This document shows positions 33,495 through 43,211 of a stretch of DNA of 64,000 bases, one piece after another. The stretch spans positions 32,016 through 96,015 of the forward strand of contig NZ_WWEM01000043.1 of assembly GCF_019308285.1 (NCBI RefSeq). Direction: 5' to 3'. Positions within the stretch are counted from its first letter, which is position 1. Each line of letters begins with the position of its first letter. Position numbers and translations under genes: made by a program. The notes beneath the pieces are model-generated. The model did not search any database and had not been told where the DNA came from. It worked only from the letters and a program-made list of their open reading frames with translations. This DNA comes from Flavobacterium quisquiliarum. Its GTDB lineage: Bacteria > Bacteroidota > Bacteroidia > Flavobacteriales > Flavobacteriaceae.

Positions 33495-35765
33495 ATGAAA
33501 ACAATATCAAATAAATCAAAAATAGTTTTTTTATCTACTTTTCCGCCAACACAATGCGGTATAGCAACTTATACTCAGGACACCATTAAAGGAATCACAG
33601 ATGTTTACGGTAAGTCTATTCAATGTGAAATATGTGAATTGGTTACAGAACCAAAAGAAGAACCAACACAGGCCTTTACTTTAAACACAAAGAATAGAGA
33701 CGAATATGCTAAAGTGGCAGAAGAAATCAATAAGGATGAAGCTGTTAAATTAGTTCATATTCAGCATGAGTTTGGTTTGTTTTCTGGGAATTACGGAGAT
33801 CATCTTTTAGATTTTTTAAATGCCATAAAAGTACCTGTTACCTATACTTTTCACAGCGTCATTCCAAATCCAAATGACGAATTGAAAACATTTGTAAAAC
33901 TGCTTTTGACTTATAGCAACTCGGTTTTTGTAATGACCAATAAATCTAAAGAAATTCTAATTAACGACTACGATATCAATGAAGAAATAATTACTTGCGT
34001 GCCTCACGGAACTCATATCGTTGTTTATGAAACTCCAGAAACGGCAAAAGAAAGATTAAACATTCAGGACAGATTAGTATTATCTACTTTCGGACTTTTA
34101 GGCGAAGGAAAAAATATAGAAACAGGATTACAGGCGCTTCCAAAAATTGTAGAAAAAGCACCAAATGCTTTGTATCTAATTATTGGCAAAACACATCCTA
34201 ATTTAATTAAAGACGGGAAAGATCCTTATCGTGATACATTGGAAGGCATTGTTAAAGAATTAAAGCTTGAAAATAATGTTCGTTTCGTAAATCAATATTT
34301 AGATACTGATGAGCTTTTAGAGTATCTGAAAGCTACAGATATTTATATGTTTACCTCTAAAGACCCTAATCAGGCGGTTAGTGGCACTTTTTCTTATGCG
34401 ATGGGTTGTGCTTGTCCAATTGTTGCTTCTAAAATTCCGCATACCACAGAAGTTCTAACTGCAGATTCTGGAATTTTATGTGATATTGGAAATCCAGATC
34501 AATTTGCAGCTGCAGCTATTAAATTAATCGAAGATGAAAACTTGAGACATGAAATGGGGATTAATTCATTTACCAAAATGAGAGCCTCTTCATGGGAAAA
34601 TGTTGCAATCACGCAAATGAATACGTATAAAAAACTAATTGAAAATCCGGCAGAAATAAAATTCAGTTATCCTGACATTCAATTACGACATATCAAAAAA
34701 TTAACAACAGAACTTGGAATTATTCAATTCAGTAAAATTTCAATTCCAGATTTAGAGTCTGGATATACGCTTGACGATAACGCCAGAGCATTAGTTGCTT
34801 TCTGTATGCATTACAAACAAACTCAGGATAAAGAAGATTTAGGTTATATTTTAATCTATTTAGATTTTATTCAACGCTGCCAGCAGCCAAAAGGAAATTT
34901 CATCAATTACGTAGATCAGGAAAATCGTGAACATGTGGAGCAAAATGCCGAAGTGAATTTAGAAGATTCAAACGCAAGAGCCATCTGGGCTCTAGGAACT
35001 GTAGTTTCGATTTCAGATATTCTTCCTGAAGCGATTTCTAAAAAGGCAGCAAAATGTTTACTGCATTCTTTAAAATGGGCAGAAACCATTCAATCTCCAC
35101 GCTCAATAGGATTTGCAACTAAAGGTTTGTATTTATATCATTCCACAATTCCGAATTTGTATGTAGCCGCAATTATCAATAAACTAAATGCAAAACTACT
35201 GGCCAATTACGAGGATACGGCAACAGAAGACTGGCAGTGGTTTGAAAATTATCTAACATACGGAAATGGAATTCTTCCAGAATCAATGCTTTATGCTTAT
35301 TTAATTACAAACAAACCCGTTTACAAGAAAGTAGCTTTAGATTCGTTAGATTTCTTAATTTCTAAAACGTTTCCAAACGGAAATTTTAAAGCCATATCCA
35401 ATCAAAGTTGGCATCACAAAGGATCAGAACCGCAAGAATACGGAGAACAGCCAATTGATGTAACGTACACAATTATGACTTTAAATGCATTTTATAATGA
35501 ATTTAAAACACCGCAGTACAAAAAGAAAATGAAAGCGGCCTTTAACTGGTTTTTAGGTAAAAATCATTTAAACCAGATTATGTATAACCCAGTAAGCGGC
35601 GGCGGTTATGACGGACTTGAAAAACACAATGTAAATTTAAATCAAGGTGCCGAATCTACAGTTTGCTATTTAACAGCTAGATTATTAATGGAAAAATTAG
35701 CCATGTCACAATCTAAAGTAATTCCATTAATAAAAAGCCGATCAGGAATAGCAATTAATTCTTAA
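33495..35765 (+). CDS. GT4-type glycosyltransferase fused to a C-terminal alpha-helical domain
   Basis: I start it at the ATG at 33495 (MKTISNKSKIVFLSTFPPTQ), giving 756 aa. The N-terminal ~390 residues are a GT-B glycosyltransferase: CGIATYTQDTI near the acceptor site, LVHIQHEFGLFSGNYG, and in the second half LSTFGLLGEGKNIETGLQAL and AVSGTFSYAMGCACPIVASK. From about 410 the protein changes to a helix-rich domain with LESGYTLDDNARALVAF, resembling (alpha/alpha)6 carbohydrate-active folds. Such fusions occur in Bacteroidota and probably act on a mannose- or glucose-containing polymer; the reaction is not fixed by sequence. Confidence 0.85.
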   Translation: MKTISNKSKIVFLSTFPPTQCGIATYTQDTIKGITDVYGKSIQCEICELVTEPKEEPTQAFTLNTKNRDEYAKVAEEINKDEAVKLVHIQHEFGLFSGNYGDHLLDFLNAIKVPVTYTFHSVIPNPNDELKTFVKLLLTYSNSVFVMTNKSKEILINDYDINEEIITCVPHGTHIVVYETPETAKERLNIQDRLVLSTFGLLGEGKNIETGLQALPKIVEKAPNALYLIIGKTHPNLIKDGKDPYRDTLEGIVKELKLENNVRFVNQYLDTDELLEYLKATDIYMFTSKDPNQAVSGTFSYAMGCACPIVASKIPHTTEVLTADSGILCDIGNPDQFAAAAIKLIEDENLRHEMGINSFTKMRASSWENVAITQMNTYKKLIENPAEIKFSYPDIQLRHIKKLTTELGIIQFSKISIPDLESGYTLDDNARALVAFCMHYKQTQDKEDLGYILIYLDFIQRCQQPKGNFINYVDQENREHVEQNAEVNLEDSNARAIWALGTVVSISDILPEAISKKAAKCLLHSLKWAETIQSPRSIGFATKGLYLYHSTIPNLYVAAIINKLNAKLLANYEDTATEDWQWFENYLTYGNGILPESMLYAYLITNKPVYKKVALDSLDFLISKTFPNGNFKAISNQSWHHKGSEPQEYGEQPIDVTYTIMTLNAFYNEFKTPQYKKKMKAAFNWFLGKNHLNQIMYNPVSGGGYDGLEKHNVNLNQGAESTVCYLTARLLMEKLAMSQSKVIPLIKSRSGIAINS

Positions 35766-35809
35766 TATATAAGGTAAAGCTAGCCAAATACCTCTCTTTT
35801 AAAACCCGG

Positions 35810-35840
35810 AAAATCCCTTTCTTAATGAAAGGGATTTTTT
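35810..35840 (+). terminator. Terminator after the glycosyltransferase
   Basis: A perfect 12-bp stem (35810-35821 with 35827-35838) with a 5-nt loop ends in a T run. Confidence 0.8.
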
Positions 35841-36032
35841 GTTTACGGAAAAAAGCAACGCAAGTTTGTTTCAATTATTGTGCATTTATGAAAATTATAT
35901 AAGGCTGTGTAAAATTTGTGTAAAATTTTTTAACAAGTATTGAGCTAACTTTCCTATATAATTCAGTCAGTCCCAAAAACTGTTAAAGAATTGATTTTCA
36001 TTTTAAAAACATTCATCTAAAACAAAAACATT

Positions 36033-36791
36033 TTGATTCTCAACCTAAAAAATACATTTGCCGAAATTGGAGAAACTACTTTGTTCGCCAAAAAGTTTTT
36101 TAAGGAGGTTTTTATTCCGCCTTACGAAACTAGGGAGTTTTTGAAACAATGTTATGTTATTGGCTATAAATCACTTCCGTTGGTAGCTATTACAGGTTTT
36201 ATTATGGGTTTGGTACTTACACTTCAGTCAAGGCCGACTTTAGTAAAATTTGGTGCCGAAAGCTGGCTTCCTGGAATGGTGGCACTTTCGCTGATTAGAG
36301 AAATTGCTCCTGTAATTACAGCGTTGATCTGTGCCGGAAAAATTTCATCAGGAATTGGCGCCGAATTAGGATCCATGAAAGTAACAGAACAAATAGACGC
36401 AATGGAAGTTTCGGCTGTTAATCCTTATAACTATCTAGTAGTGACAAGAGTTTTAGCCTGTACGCTAATGGTTCCCGTTTTAGTGTTCTTTGCAGATGCG
36501 ATTGGAATAGTTGGTGGTTATGTAGGAATTAATATTCATGGAGATGTAAATTTCTACAGATACTTAACTCAAATTATTCAGTCATTGGAATTTTTAGATT
36601 TATTTCCAGCGACCATTAAAACCTTTTTCTTCGGATTTTTTATTGGAATGATTGGATGTTATAAAGGATTTAATGCTTCAAACGGAACCGAAAGTGTTGG
36701 ACAAGCAGCAAACTCAGCAGTAGTTACAGCATCATTAAGCATTTTTATTATTGATATGGTTGCTGTTCAAATAACCGATTTATTTTTTTAA
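36033..36791 (+). CDS. mlaE: MlaE-family ABC transporter permease
   Basis: The 252-aa protein starts at a TTG (36033) giving MILNLKNTFAEIGETTLFA, a normal N-terminus for this family. It has five or six membrane helices and the conserved EIAPVITALICAGKISSGIGAELGSMKVTEQIDAMEVS (about 89-126). Together with the ATPase (2 bp downstream) and the MCE protein (22 bp further) it forms an Mla-type system moving phospholipids between membranes. No MlaC or MlaB gene is adjacent. Confidence 0.9.
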   Translation: MILNLKNTFAEIGETTLFAKKFFKEVFIPPYETREFLKQCYVIGYKSLPLVAITGFIMGLVLTLQSRPTLVKFGAESWLPGMVALSLIREIAPVITALICAGKISSGIGAELGSMKVTEQIDAMEVSAVNPYNYLVVTRVLACTLMVPVLVFFADAIGIVGGYVGINIHGDVNFYRYLTQIIQSLEFLDLFPATIKTFFFGFFIGMIGCYKGFNASNGTESVGQAANSAVVTASLSIFIIDMVAVQITDLFF

Positions 36792-36793
36792 AA

Positions 36794-37573
36794 ATGGACA
36801 AAGAAAAACTACATAAAGAACCTAAAACAAAAGAAAAAAAGCAGACTCCAATTATTGAAATTAAAGATCTGCATAAAACTTTTGGAAAAGACAATAAGAT
36901 CTTAAAAGGCGTTAATCTGACTTTGAATAAAGGAGAAGATTTAGTCGTTTTAGGTCGTTCTGGATCTGGTAAATCAGTTACCATCAAATGTATTGTAGGA
37001 TTGATTGAGCCAGATAAAGGAGAAATTAAAGTGTTTGATGAAAACGTACTCAACATTTCCAAAAAAGAACTGAATGAAATCAGAGTGAGGATTGGCTTTT
37101 TGTTTCAAAGCGGTGCATTATATGATTCCATGTCAGTTCGGGAAAATTTGGCTTTTACCTTAACCAAACACAAACGAGATTTAAGTGCTGACGAAATCGA
37201 AAATGAAGTAATGGAAGCGCTTGAAAATGTCGGTTTAGCTGATGCTATTGATAAAATGCCGTCAGAACTTTCAGGCGGTATGAGAAAAAGAATCGGCTTG
37301 GCACGAACTTTAATCTTAAAACCAGAAATTATTTTATACGATGAACCTACAACAGGTTTAGACACTATAACATCAAGAGAAATAAGTGAATTAATTCTGG
37401 ACATTAAACAAAAACAAAAAACATCTGCAATTATCATTACGCATGATATGGCTTGTGCAAAATTAACTGCCGATCGAATCATTGTTTTAAAAGACGGTGT
37501 CATACATGCAGAAGGAACTTACGAAGAATTAGAAAAAGACGAAGACGAATGGGTACGCTCATTTTTTGAATAA
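36794..37573 (+). CDS. mlaF: MlaF-family ABC transporter ATPase
   Basis: The 259-aa protein has Walker A GRSGSGKS (about 54-61), signature LSGGMRKR (about 156-163), Walker B IILYDEPTTGLD (about 174-185) and an H-loop in IIITHDMA. An N-terminal basic extension of about 20 residues precedes the ABC domain. It would power lipid transport with the MlaE permease, which ends 2 bp upstream. Confidence 0.92.
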   Translation: MDKEKLHKEPKTKEKKQTPIIEIKDLHKTFGKDNKILKGVNLTLNKGEDLVVLGRSGSGKSVTIKCIVGLIEPDKGEIKVFDENVLNISKKELNEIRVRIGFLFQSGALYDSMSVRENLAFTLTKHKRDLSADEIENEVMEALENVGLADAIDKMPSELSGGMRKRIGLARTLILKPEIILYDEPTTGLDTITSREISELILDIKQKQKTSAIIITHDMACAKLTADRIIVLKDGVIHAEGTYEELEKDEDEWVRSFFE

Positions 37574-37595
37574 AGCAAAATAAAAAATAGAAATC

Positions 37596-38432
37596 ATGGA
37601 AAAGCAATCGGGATATACTTGGAAATTAGGAATGTTTGTAACAATAGGTTTACTGCTTTTTATAATGGCCGTATATTTTATTGGAAAACAAAAAAACCTT
37701 TTCGGTTCAACCTTTCATATTACTTCTCAGTTTAAAACGGTCAGCGGTCTGGAAGTCGGAAATAATGTTCGTTTCTCCGGAATTAATGTTGGAACTGTCG
37801 AACAAATTCAATTAAAAAATGACTCGACTGTGATCGTGGTTTTGGTCATGAAAGAAGATGTCCGCAAATTTATTAAAACAGATGCAACAGCCAGCATTGG
37901 TTCAGACGGACTTATGGGCGATAAAGTTTTGACTATTTCTCCTGGTACAAAGTCACAGCAAATTATTGGAGACAATGGCGTAATAGCTTCTGTTGACGGA
38001 ATTGAAATGCACGACATTATGAAAAGCGTTAAGAAGAGTGTCGATAATATCGGCGTAATTTCAGATGAAATAGCGATTTTCAGCCACAGTATGAATAATG
38101 GAAACGGAGCCCTTGCTCGTTTGGTTAAAGACGATAAAATGGCCAACAGCGTTTCGAATACTCTTTCGAACCTGGAGTCTGGTACAAAGGGTTTCAGCGA
38201 TAATATGGAAGCAGCTAAAAGCAACTTTCTTCTAAGAGGTTACTACAAGAAAAAAGAGAAAGAAAAAGCAAAAAAACAAGAAGAAATAAAGGAGAAAAAA
38301 GAAGAACAACAAGAAAAAGCTGCTAAAGAAAAAGAAAAGAAAGAGAAGGAACAACAAGAGAAAGCTCAAAAAGAAAAAGAGGAAAAACAAAAACAGGAAG
38401 AAGCTAAAAAAGCTGAAACTGAAAAGAAATAA
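37596..38432 (+). CDS. mlaD: MlaD/MCE-domain protein with a long Lys/Glu tail
   Basis: The 278-aa protein has one N-terminal membrane helix (about 11-29) and one MCE domain (about 37-120: FKTVSGLEVGNNVRFSGINV ... GLMGDKVLTISPG), the substrate-binding component of Mla-type transport. From residue 218 to the end it is almost entirely Lys, Glu and Gln in a coiled-coil-like tail of about 60 residues, longer and more biased than usual for the family. It is the third gene of the mlaEFD set. Confidence 0.9.
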   Translation: MEKQSGYTWKLGMFVTIGLLLFIMAVYFIGKQKNLFGSTFHITSQFKTVSGLEVGNNVRFSGINVGTVEQIQLKNDSTVIVVLVMKEDVRKFIKTDATASIGSDGLMGDKVLTISPGTKSQQIIGDNGVIASVDGIEMHDIMKSVKKSVDNIGVISDEIAIFSHSMNNGNGALARLVKDDKMANSVSNTLSNLESGTKGFSDNMEAAKSNFLLRGYYKKKEKEKAKKQEEIKEKKEEQQEKAAKEKEKKEKEQQEKAQKEKEEKQKQEEAKKAETEKK

Positions 38433-38584
38433 TTTTCATTATAACATTGAAAGTTAAGATTTGGAAGTTGGAATTCCAAACCGTTTATAACGCATAGTTC
38501 TATATTATAACTTTTTAGTTTAAAATTCTGACAAAAATCTTCTATTTTTAATCAGCTGTTTTAAACAGCAAAAACTTACAATAC

Positions 38585-41410
38585 ATGCCTACTTCATTTA
38601 AACATACCGCCTTAAAAGTTTTAAAGATTACCGGAATTACAATTGCGGTAATCTTGTTTTTGCTATTTATAATTCCGATGTTGTTTCCTGGTAAAATTGC
38701 TTCGGAAGTAAAGAAAATTGCTAACGAACGATTGGATACCAAGCTGGATTTTACCAAATCTAAGCTTTCGTTTTTTACTCACTTCCCATCGCTCACTGTT
38801 TCTTTAGATAATTTGTCTTTGACGGGTTCTAAACCTTTCAGCAATGATACTTTATTGAAAGCTGATGAAGTTGCTTTCGGAATCAATTTAAAACGTTTGA
38901 TTTTTGACAATGAAGTCAAGATCAATAAACTCTATGTTTCTGATGCCTTAATTAATGTAATGGTAAACGAAAAAGGTCAAGCCAATTACAATATTTATGT
39001 TGCGCCAGAAGACCGAAAAGATGAAAAAGAAGATCCAAATGCTCCTGAAGAAGGAACTGCAATAAGATTAGAAAGAATCGATTTAAAAAACTGTCATGTA
39101 AAATACAATGATCGTTCGGCTAAAATCTTAGTTGATGCTAAAGGATTTAATTACGTTGGAAAAGGAAATTTAAGCGAAGATATTTTTGATTTGGCGACAG
39201 ATGCCAAAATTGATGAACTTGATTTCTTTTATGATCGAACAGGTTATCTAAGAAAGAAAAAAGTTCAAGCTGATTTAATTACCCGAATTAATACACATGC
39301 CCTTTCGTTTATTCTTCAGAAAAACGAATTGCACATTAATAAACTGCCTTTAAAATTTACAGGATTGTTTACTATTTTAAGAGAAGGATATAAAATTAAT
39401 ATTAAAGCAGCTTCAGAGAATACAACTGTCAAAGATTTATTGTCTGTAATGCCTCCTGAGTATTTAACTTGGCTGGAGAAAACAGAAATTTCAGGAAGAA
39501 GTGATTTAATACTGACTTTTAAAGGAGATTATAATGTTTCGAAAAAACAAAAACCAAATTTAGCTTTCAATCTTAAAATTAATGAAGGTTCAGTTAATTA
39601 CAAAAATGCACCTGTTCCTTTAAAAGATTTTCAGATGGATCTGAATGCTATACTTCCTTCTTTGGATACCGAACAATTATTGGTAAATCTTCGAACATTA
39701 AAATTTAAAGTAGGCGAAAAAGATTATTTCAATGCTTATCTGCACAGTAAAGGTTTAAGTGAAATGGATATTAATGCCAGTGTAAAAGGTTCTTTGGACT
39801 TAGCTGTTGTTGATGCTGCTTTAGGTTTAAGCAGTATTGATTTAAAAGGAATTTTAAAAACTGATATTCAGGCACGAGGCACTTTTAGCGCTTCTAAAAA
39901 ATTATTCCCTAAAACTATTGGCGGCATCTCGCTTCGAAATGGCTGGCTAAAAACCGAATATTATCCAAACCCAATTACCAATATAACTTTTGTGGCCAAT
40001 ATGCTCAATAAAGCAGGAACTTTTCAGGATTTAATTGTGGCGGTTGCTCCTGCTTCTTTCACTTTTGAAGGAAATCCAGTTTATGTAAATGCAACGCTAT
40101 CAGATTTTAATGATTTGGCTTATAATGCTAAAATTAAAGGCGAATTGAATGTGGGTAGAATTTATCAGGTTTTCTCTCAAAAAGGATTGGATCTAACGGG
40201 TTATGCCAAAGCCGATCTTTCACTTAAAGGAAAACAAAGTTATGCCACAACTGGACAATATGATAAACTGGACAACAAAGGAACTTTGATTCTTAAAAAT
40301 ATAAAAGCAACTTCTGAATTATTTCCGAAAGCTTTTTTCATCAAACAGGGAAATTTCCGTTTTCAGAATGAGAAAATGTGGTTTGAGAAATTTAATGCTT
40401 CTTACGGAAAATCTGATTTTGATATTAACGGTTATCTTCTAAATACGATCAATTACTTTTTAGAATCTAACGGAACTTTAAGCGGTAATTTCAACTTAAA
40501 ATCAAAACTGATCAATGTGGATGAATTTATGGCGCTTGAAGAAGGAGAAAATAAAGATCAAAAGACTGAAATTGAATATGCAAAAGAAGATCATCCAAAA
40601 ATGAGCGGTGTTGTTATGGTTCCGAAAAATTTAAATGTCTCTTTAACGGCAAATGCAGATAAAATCGAATACAACGGACTTATTTTCAACAAATTATCTG
40701 GAAAAATAGGCGTAAAAAAAGAAGGATTTTACTTAGAAAACACTACCTTTAATATCATTGATTGTATTTTAGGAATTAATGCATCTTATAAAGACGAATC
40801 GCCTACAGCAGCACATTTTGACGCACACTTTACGGCAAAAGATTTTGATGTACAGAGAGCATACAAAGAAATTCCGATGTTTCATGAGATGGTTACTGCA
40901 GCCGAAAAAGCCCACGGAATCGTTTCTGTCGACTATAAAATTAAAGGCGACTTAGACGGAAATATGAGCCCAATTTATGAATCTCTGCAAGGTGGCGGTA
41001 CTTTGAATCTACGCGATGTAAAAATTAAAGGCCTAAAATTATTTGACGGAATTAGCTCTAAAACAGGACAAAATGGTTTGAATAATCCTGATATGAAAGG
41101 AATTGAAGTCAAATCAACAATAGATAAAAACCTAATTAATATTGAGCCATTTACCTTTACCGTAGCCAGTTTTAAACCTACTATAAAAGGAACTACAAGC
41201 TTTGACGGACTTTTGGATCTTAGAATGCGTCTTGGTCTTCCTCTTTGGGGGATTATCGGATTTCCAATTGTAATTACTGGAACACACGAAGCTCCAAAAA
41301 TCAAAATTTTCAGCAAAACGGGACAAGAAATTGATCCTGCAGTTTATGATGAAAAAAACAATAAAGTAATTCGAAAAGAAAAAGTAAGTAAACCCAAAGC
41401 AAAATCATAA
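38585..41410 (+). CDS. AsmA-family protein (bridge-like lipid transport candidate)
   Basis: The 941-aa protein has a membrane helix near the N-terminus (about 12-31) and an AsmA N-terminal domain (KLDFTKSKLSFFTHFPSLTVSLDNLSLTG). The rest is a long repeated beta-rich region, and the AsmA C-terminal domain starts near 790 with VSVDYKIKGDL and GGGTLNLRDVKIKG. AsmA-like proteins are now seen as bridges for phospholipids to the outer membrane, so its place beside mlaEFD is suggestive. Its stop overlaps the next start by one base (TAATG). Confidence 0.88.
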   Translation: MPTSFKHTALKVLKITGITIAVILFLLFIIPMLFPGKIASEVKKIANERLDTKLDFTKSKLSFFTHFPSLTVSLDNLSLTGSKPFSNDTLLKADEVAFGINLKRLIFDNEVKINKLYVSDALINVMVNEKGQANYNIYVAPEDRKDEKEDPNAPEEGTAIRLERIDLKNCHVKYNDRSAKILVDAKGFNYVGKGNLSEDIFDLATDAKIDELDFFYDRTGYLRKKKVQADLITRINTHALSFILQKNELHINKLPLKFTGLFTILREGYKINIKAASENTTVKDLLSVMPPEYLTWLEKTEISGRSDLILTFKGDYNVSKKQKPNLAFNLKINEGSVNYKNAPVPLKDFQMDLNAILPSLDTEQLLVNLRTLKFKVGEKDYFNAYLHSKGLSEMDINASVKGSLDLAVVDAALGLSSIDLKGILKTDIQARGTFSASKKLFPKTIGGISLRNGWLKTEYYPNPITNITFVANMLNKAGTFQDLIVAVAPASFTFEGNPVYVNATLSDFNDLAYNAKIKGELNVGRIYQVFSQKGLDLTGYAKADLSLKGKQSYATTGQYDKLDNKGTLILKNIKATSELFPKAFFIKQGNFRFQNEKMWFEKFNASYGKSDFDINGYLLNTINYFLESNGTLSGNFNLKSKLINVDEFMALEEGENKDQKTEIEYAKEDHPKMSGVVMVPKNLNVSLTANADKIEYNGLIFNKLSGKIGVKKEGFYLENTTFNIIDCILGINASYKDESPTAAHFDAHFTAKDFDVQRAYKEIPMFHEMVTAAEKAHGIVSVDYKIKGDLDGNMSPIYESLQGGGTLNLRDVKIKGLKLFDGISSKTGQNGLNNPDMKGIEVKSTIDKNLINIEPFTFTVASFKPTIKGTTSFDGLLDLRMRLGLPLWGIIGFPIVITGTHEAPKIKIFSKTGQEIDPAVYDEKNNKVIRKEKVSKPKAKS

Positions 41411-41922
41411 TGAAATCGAAATCACAACATAATAATAGTGCATTCGAAAAGTTTGCTACAAAAGTTTCTAAAGCTGCAGGAAGCACAACGGCTTTCATAA
41501 GTGCCTTTATTATTGTTGTAGCTTGGGCAGTTTCAGGGCCTATTTTCGATTATTCAGAAACTTGGCAGTTAGTCATTAATACGGGAACAACCATTATTAC
41601 TTTCTTGATGGTCTTCTTAATTCAGAAAGCCCAAAATAAAGATTCACTTGCCATTCAGTTAAAATTAAATGAACTCGTTGCATCAAATGAATTATCCAGT
41701 AATAGTTTGGTTGATATTGAAAGTATGACCGAAGAGGAAATGATCATCATCCAGAAATATTACCATCGTTTAAGTGAATTAGCCAAAAAAGATGAAAGTA
41801 TTAAAACTTCTCATTCTATAGCCGAAGCTCATGAACTTCATAATCGTAAGCAACAGAAAAATAATAAACCTATAAATAAAAAAACTACCAAAAGTCCCAC
41901 CAAAAACAACACCAAAAAATGA
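41410..41922 (+). CDS. Low-affinity iron permease family membrane protein
   Basis: The 170-aa protein has the family pattern: FEKFATKVSKAAGSTTAFISAF (about 11-32), two membrane helices in the N-terminal half (about 27-45 and 57-78: TFLMVFLIQKAQN), a short acidic central region, and a Lys/Asn-rich C-terminus. The start overlaps the AsmA stop by 1 bp and its own stop overlaps the FAD oxidoreductase start by 4 bp, so the three are co-translated. Despite the family name, iron transport is unproven. Confidence 0.85.
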   Translation: MKSKSQHNNSAFEKFATKVSKAAGSTTAFISAFIIVVAWAVSGPIFDYSETWQLVINTGTTIITFLMVFLIQKAQNKDSLAIQLKLNELVASNELSSNSLVDIESMTEEEMIIIQKYYHRLSELAKKDESIKTSHSIAEAHELHNRKQQKNNKPINKKTTKSPTKNNTKK

Positions 41923-43118
41923 AATTAAGTTCAACCGAAACTTATTGGCCTCTAAAAAATGCCATGAAGCACAGTTATCCCTCCATACATACGGATCTCA
42001 CTACCGATATTCTAATTATTGGCGGAGGAATTACTGGAGCGCTGACCGCTTATAAACTGGTCAACGAAGGAAAAAGAATTATACTGGTAGACCGACGAGA
42101 CGTTTGCGGAGGAAGTACCTCTGGAAGCACCGCATTGCTGCAGTATGAAATTGATGTCCCTTTACATCAGCTTATTAAACTTCGAGGCGCCAAATGTGCT
42201 GTAGACAGTTATCAAAACGGAAAAAAAGCTATTTTTGACCTTCGCAATATTATTGATAATATTGGCTGCGACTGCGATTTTGAGTTTAAAAAAAGCATCT
42301 ATTTTACCACCTTAAAAAAAGATGTTCCTTTTTTAAAAAATGAATATAAAGCACGAAAGCAGCATGGATTTGAAATCAGCTGGCTGAGTCGATTTGAACT
42401 TCAAAAAATGGGTTTAAACGCCATTGCAGGCATCGAATCTAAAACAGCTGCTGTAATGGATCCTTTTAAACTAGCAAACGATCTTTTATATCACTGTCAT
42501 CAAAAAGGAATGCAGATTTATGACCGTACAAACATAACTGCAATCCAGCATCAAAAAGGAAAAATTATCGCGCATACTGATTCTAAAAATACAATAACAG
42601 CCTCTCATATTATACACTGTACAGGTTATGAGAGCACGGAAACATTAAATGAAAAAGTAGTTGATTTAAAAAGCACCTATGTCATTGCTTCTGAAAGTCA
42701 GCCTGATCTTCCGGAACATTTTAAACATGCTATATTCTGGGATACAGCATCGCCCTATCATTACATCAGAACTACTGAAGACAATAGAATTATTATAGGC
42801 GGTGGCGACGAAGATTTTAAAGATGCTAGAAAACGAGATAAATTATTGCCTAAAAAAGAACAGTATCTTCTAAAGCAGTTTTTTAAGCGTTTTCCAGATC
42901 TTGATTTTAAAATTGATTATTCCTGGGCAGGAACTTTTGGAGAAACCAAAGACGGACTTCCCTATTTCGGAAAACCAAATCCAAGACGAAATGAACATTA
43001 CATTTTGGGATTTGGAGGCAACGGAATTACGTTCAGCGTTATTGGAATGAATTCTATTCTGGATTCTCTCCACAATAAAAAAAATACAGATTTAGAGTAT
43101 TATAAGTTTGGAAGGTAA
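41919..43118 (+). CDS. FAD-dependent oxidoreductase (DadA-like)
   Basis: The 399-aa protein has the Rossmann dinucleotide motif near the N-terminus (DILIIGGGITGALTAYKLV, about 30-48) and a C-terminal FAD motif (PYFGKPNPRRNEHYILGFGGNG, about 348-369). It belongs to the DAO (glycine/D-amino-acid oxidase-like) family. There is no C-terminal Rieske domain. The substrate is unknown. The start overlaps the iron-permease gene by 4 bp. It converges with the MarR-GNAT gene. Confidence 0.87.
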   Translation: MKLSSTETYWPLKNAMKHSYPSIHTDLTTDILIIGGGITGALTAYKLVNEGKRIILVDRRDVCGGSTSGSTALLQYEIDVPLHQLIKLRGAKCAVDSYQNGKKAIFDLRNIIDNIGCDCDFEFKKSIYFTTLKKDVPFLKNEYKARKQHGFEISWLSRFELQKMGLNAIAGIESKTAAVMDPFKLANDLLYHCHQKGMQIYDRTNITAIQHQKGKIIAHTDSKNTITASHIIHCTGYESTETLNEKVVDLKSTYVIASESQPDLPEHFKHAIFWDTASPYHYIRTTEDNRIIIGGGDEDFKDARKRDKLLPKKEQYLLKQFFKRFPDLDFKIDYSWAGTFGETKDGLPYFGKPNPRRNEHYILGFGGNGITFSVIGMNSILDSLHNKKNTDLEYYKFGR

Positions 43119-43144
43119 CTTTTATAGATACAAAGGCCCAGAGT

Positions 43145-43196
43145 AACAAAGTGACAAAGGTTTTAACTATGTGTGGAAAGCCTTTGTCACTTTGTC
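43145..43196. repeat. Inverted repeat between convergent genes
   Basis: AACAAAGTGACAAAGG (43145-43160) pairs with CCTTTGTCACTTTGTC (43181-43196). It lies between the ends of the FAD oxidoreductase and the MarR-GNAT gene and can serve as a bidirectional stop signal. The same ACAAAGTGACAAAG theme recurs at 48130-48240. Confidence 0.65.
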
Positions 43197-43211
43197 ACTT
43201 TGAATCTCTTT

